From positions 6,653 to 13,228 of the forward strand of contig DPXH01000057.1 of the NCBI GenBank assembly GCA_003527405.1: DNA of 6,576 bases, written 5' to 3'. The stretch comes from Candidatus Sediminicultor tertius (lineage in GTDB: Bacteria; Atribacterota; Phoenicimicrobiia; Phoenicimicrobiales; Phoenicimicrobiaceae). Below the pieces are notes generated by a model. That model saw only the letters and a program-made list of their open reading frames with translations. It did not search any database and was not told the origin of the DNA. The stretch's first letter is position 1. The number at the start of each line of letters is the position of its first letter. This document shows, in pieces, positions 5,998 to 6,576 of the stretch. Position numbers and translations under genes: made by a program.

Positions 5998-6036
5998 CCC
6001 TCTCCCCTCCGAGGGAGAGGGTTAGGGTGAGGGGGG
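5998..6036 (+). repeat. G/C-rich palindrome with G-quadruplex motif
   Basis: CCCTCTCCC (5998-6006) and GGGAGAGGG (6013-6021) form a perfect 9-bp stem with a 6-nt loop. The right arm continues to give four G tracts at 6013-6015, 6019-6021, 6025-6027 and 6031-6036, separated by AGA, TTA and TGA. That is a textbook intramolecular G-quadruplex pattern. I recall CCCTCTCCC...GGGAGAGGGTTAGGGTGAGGG as a palindrome seen in many unrelated bacteria. The sharp change in base composition against the AT-rich surroundings suggests it was acquired as a unit. It ends 67 nt before the mscS ATG. Confidence 0.75.
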
Positions 6037-6042
6037 AGTAAA

Positions 6043-6062
6043 CACGATACGCGATACGAATA
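6043..6062 (-). repeat. Inverted GTATCG heptamers
   Basis: Two tandem CGATACG units (6045-6051, 6052-6058) are the reverse complement of GTATCG-type heptamers. They therefore lie opposite in orientation to the units at 5868-5888. Confidence 0.6.
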
Positions 6063-6103
6063 TACTATTCACTAACGACTAAATAAGTAAAGGAGAGCAA
6101 TAA

Positions 6104-6576
6104 ATGTTTACGCAATACATGAACAGTTTTTGGCAAGCGGTATTAAGAGTTTTTAGTCCGGAGAATCTTATTCTGTGGTGGGGAAAATTTATAACTATTA
6201 TTATAATATTAGTGGTAGCAAAGATAGCTTTATCCGTAATTAATAAACTAATAGAAAAATCTTTAACCCCCTTAAAAAAATCTAAAAATTATAAGAAGAG
6301 GATTTCTCGAGCGAATACTCTTATTCCGCTTTTGCAGAGTGTTTCTAAATATGTAATTTATTTTATCACCGGAGTAATAGTATTAAGAGAATTAGGGATA
6401 GACACTACCGCGATTATTGCCAGTGCCGGAGTTGTTGGTTTAGCAATTGGTTTTGGAGCTCAATCTTTAGTGAAAGATGTTATTTCAGGTGCCTTTCTAC
6501 TTTTCGAAGGGGTGATTTCAGTGGGAGATTCTATTAATGTAGGAGAACATTCCGGAACAGTGGAAGTTATTGGTTT
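6104..6576 (+). CDS. MscS-type mechanosensitive ion channel, N-terminal part, cut by window edge
   Basis: 157 full codons of a small-conductance mechanosensitive channel are visible, and the frame is open to the edge. MscS proteins open under membrane tension to release solutes during osmotic downshock. Predicted membrane segments are about 22-46 and 77-95, then the pore-lining third helix and its continuation at about 101-134. The pore-lining part has the family's Gly/Ala pattern (ASAGVVGLAIGFGAQSLVKD, 106-125). VISGAFLLFEGVISVGDSI (126-144) leads into the beta domain of the cytoplasmic vestibule. The basic stretch KKSKNYKKR (58-66) between the first two segments fits a cytoplasmic loop. The short N-terminus, with two helices before the pore helix, matches the simple MscS/YkuT-like form rather than the large MscK type. 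AGGAG (6091-6095) lies 8 nt before the ATG. Confidence 0.9.
   Translation, partial: MFTQYMNSFWQAVLRVFSPENLILWWGKFITIIIILVVAKIALSVINKLIEKSLTPLKKSKNYKKRISRANTLIPLLQSVSKYVIYFITGVIVLRELGIDTTAIIASAGVVGLAIGFGAQSLVKDVISGAFLLFEGVISVGDSINVGEHSGTVEVIG

Larger units (their letters stand above)
5822..6103. other. Repeat-rich spacer between clpB and mscS
   Basis: I see no coding sequence. In order it holds the 17-nt block shared with the first spacer (5842-5858), GTATNTC heptamers (5868-5888), CAGGAGY heptamers (5905-5918), two more GTAT units (5938-5951), a G/C-rich palindrome (5998-6036), and inverted CGATACG units (6045-6058). ATTCGTAT (5864-5871) and ATACGAAT (6054-6061) are perfect inverted 8-mers that bracket most of it. 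I find no convincing clpB terminator and no clear mscS promoter. Confidence 0.6.

Overview
This window comes from an AT-rich bacterial chromosome carrying housekeeping genes. Every intergenic spacer of reasonable size is filled with short, decaying repeats. The genes use AT-rich codons, Shine-Dalgarno sites with AGGAG-type cores, and occasional TTG starts. The gene families (BFN+UVR, free-standing B3/B4, HisC, ClpB, MscS, CaCA antiporter) are all bacterial. The spacer style, with arrays of 7-8 bp units such as GTATCTC and CAGGAGC and a CCCTCTCCC/GGGAGAGGG palindrome, reminds me of uncultured anaerobic lineages such as Atribacterota. That placement is recollection and low confidence; nothing here fixes the taxonomy.

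Layout: 1-231 (minus) is the first 77 codons of a CaCA-family Na+/Ca2+ antiporter, with a well-formed promoter at 285-313. A spacer of roughly 350 bases follows, with a 7-bp-period array (323-357) and an 8-bp-period array (468-523). The plus strand then carries a bifunctional-nuclease-domain protein with a UVR tail (667-1194), a free-standing B3/B4 tRNA-editing-type protein (1343-2053), histidinol-phosphate aminotransferase HisC (2107-3210) and the disaggregase ClpB (3224-5821). A second repeat-rich spacer (5822-6103) follows, and the window ends in the first 157 codons of an MscS-type mechanosensitive channel (6104 to the edge).

The four central genes share a strand but no single pathway. 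Two touch protein quality at different stages: B3/B4 proteins are related to the PheRS editing domain, and ClpB rescues aggregated protein. HisC belongs to histidine synthesis, and no other his gene is visible. The hisC-clpB junction is tight: the clpB ribosome site overlaps the hisC stop codon.

I see no clear undescribed multi-gene system. The most interesting material is non-coding. A 25-bp palindromic repeat forms the last codons of hisC and a terminator-like hairpin just before clpB. A degenerate copy in the opposite orientation (19/25 identical) lies just upstream of hisC, so the gene is bracketed by an inverted pair. The spacer before mscS holds a palindrome whose G-rich arm is a perfect G-quadruplex motif with three 3-nt loops. 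The two large spacers share diverged 17-nt and 23-nt blocks in swapped order, and one heptamer family appears on both strands.
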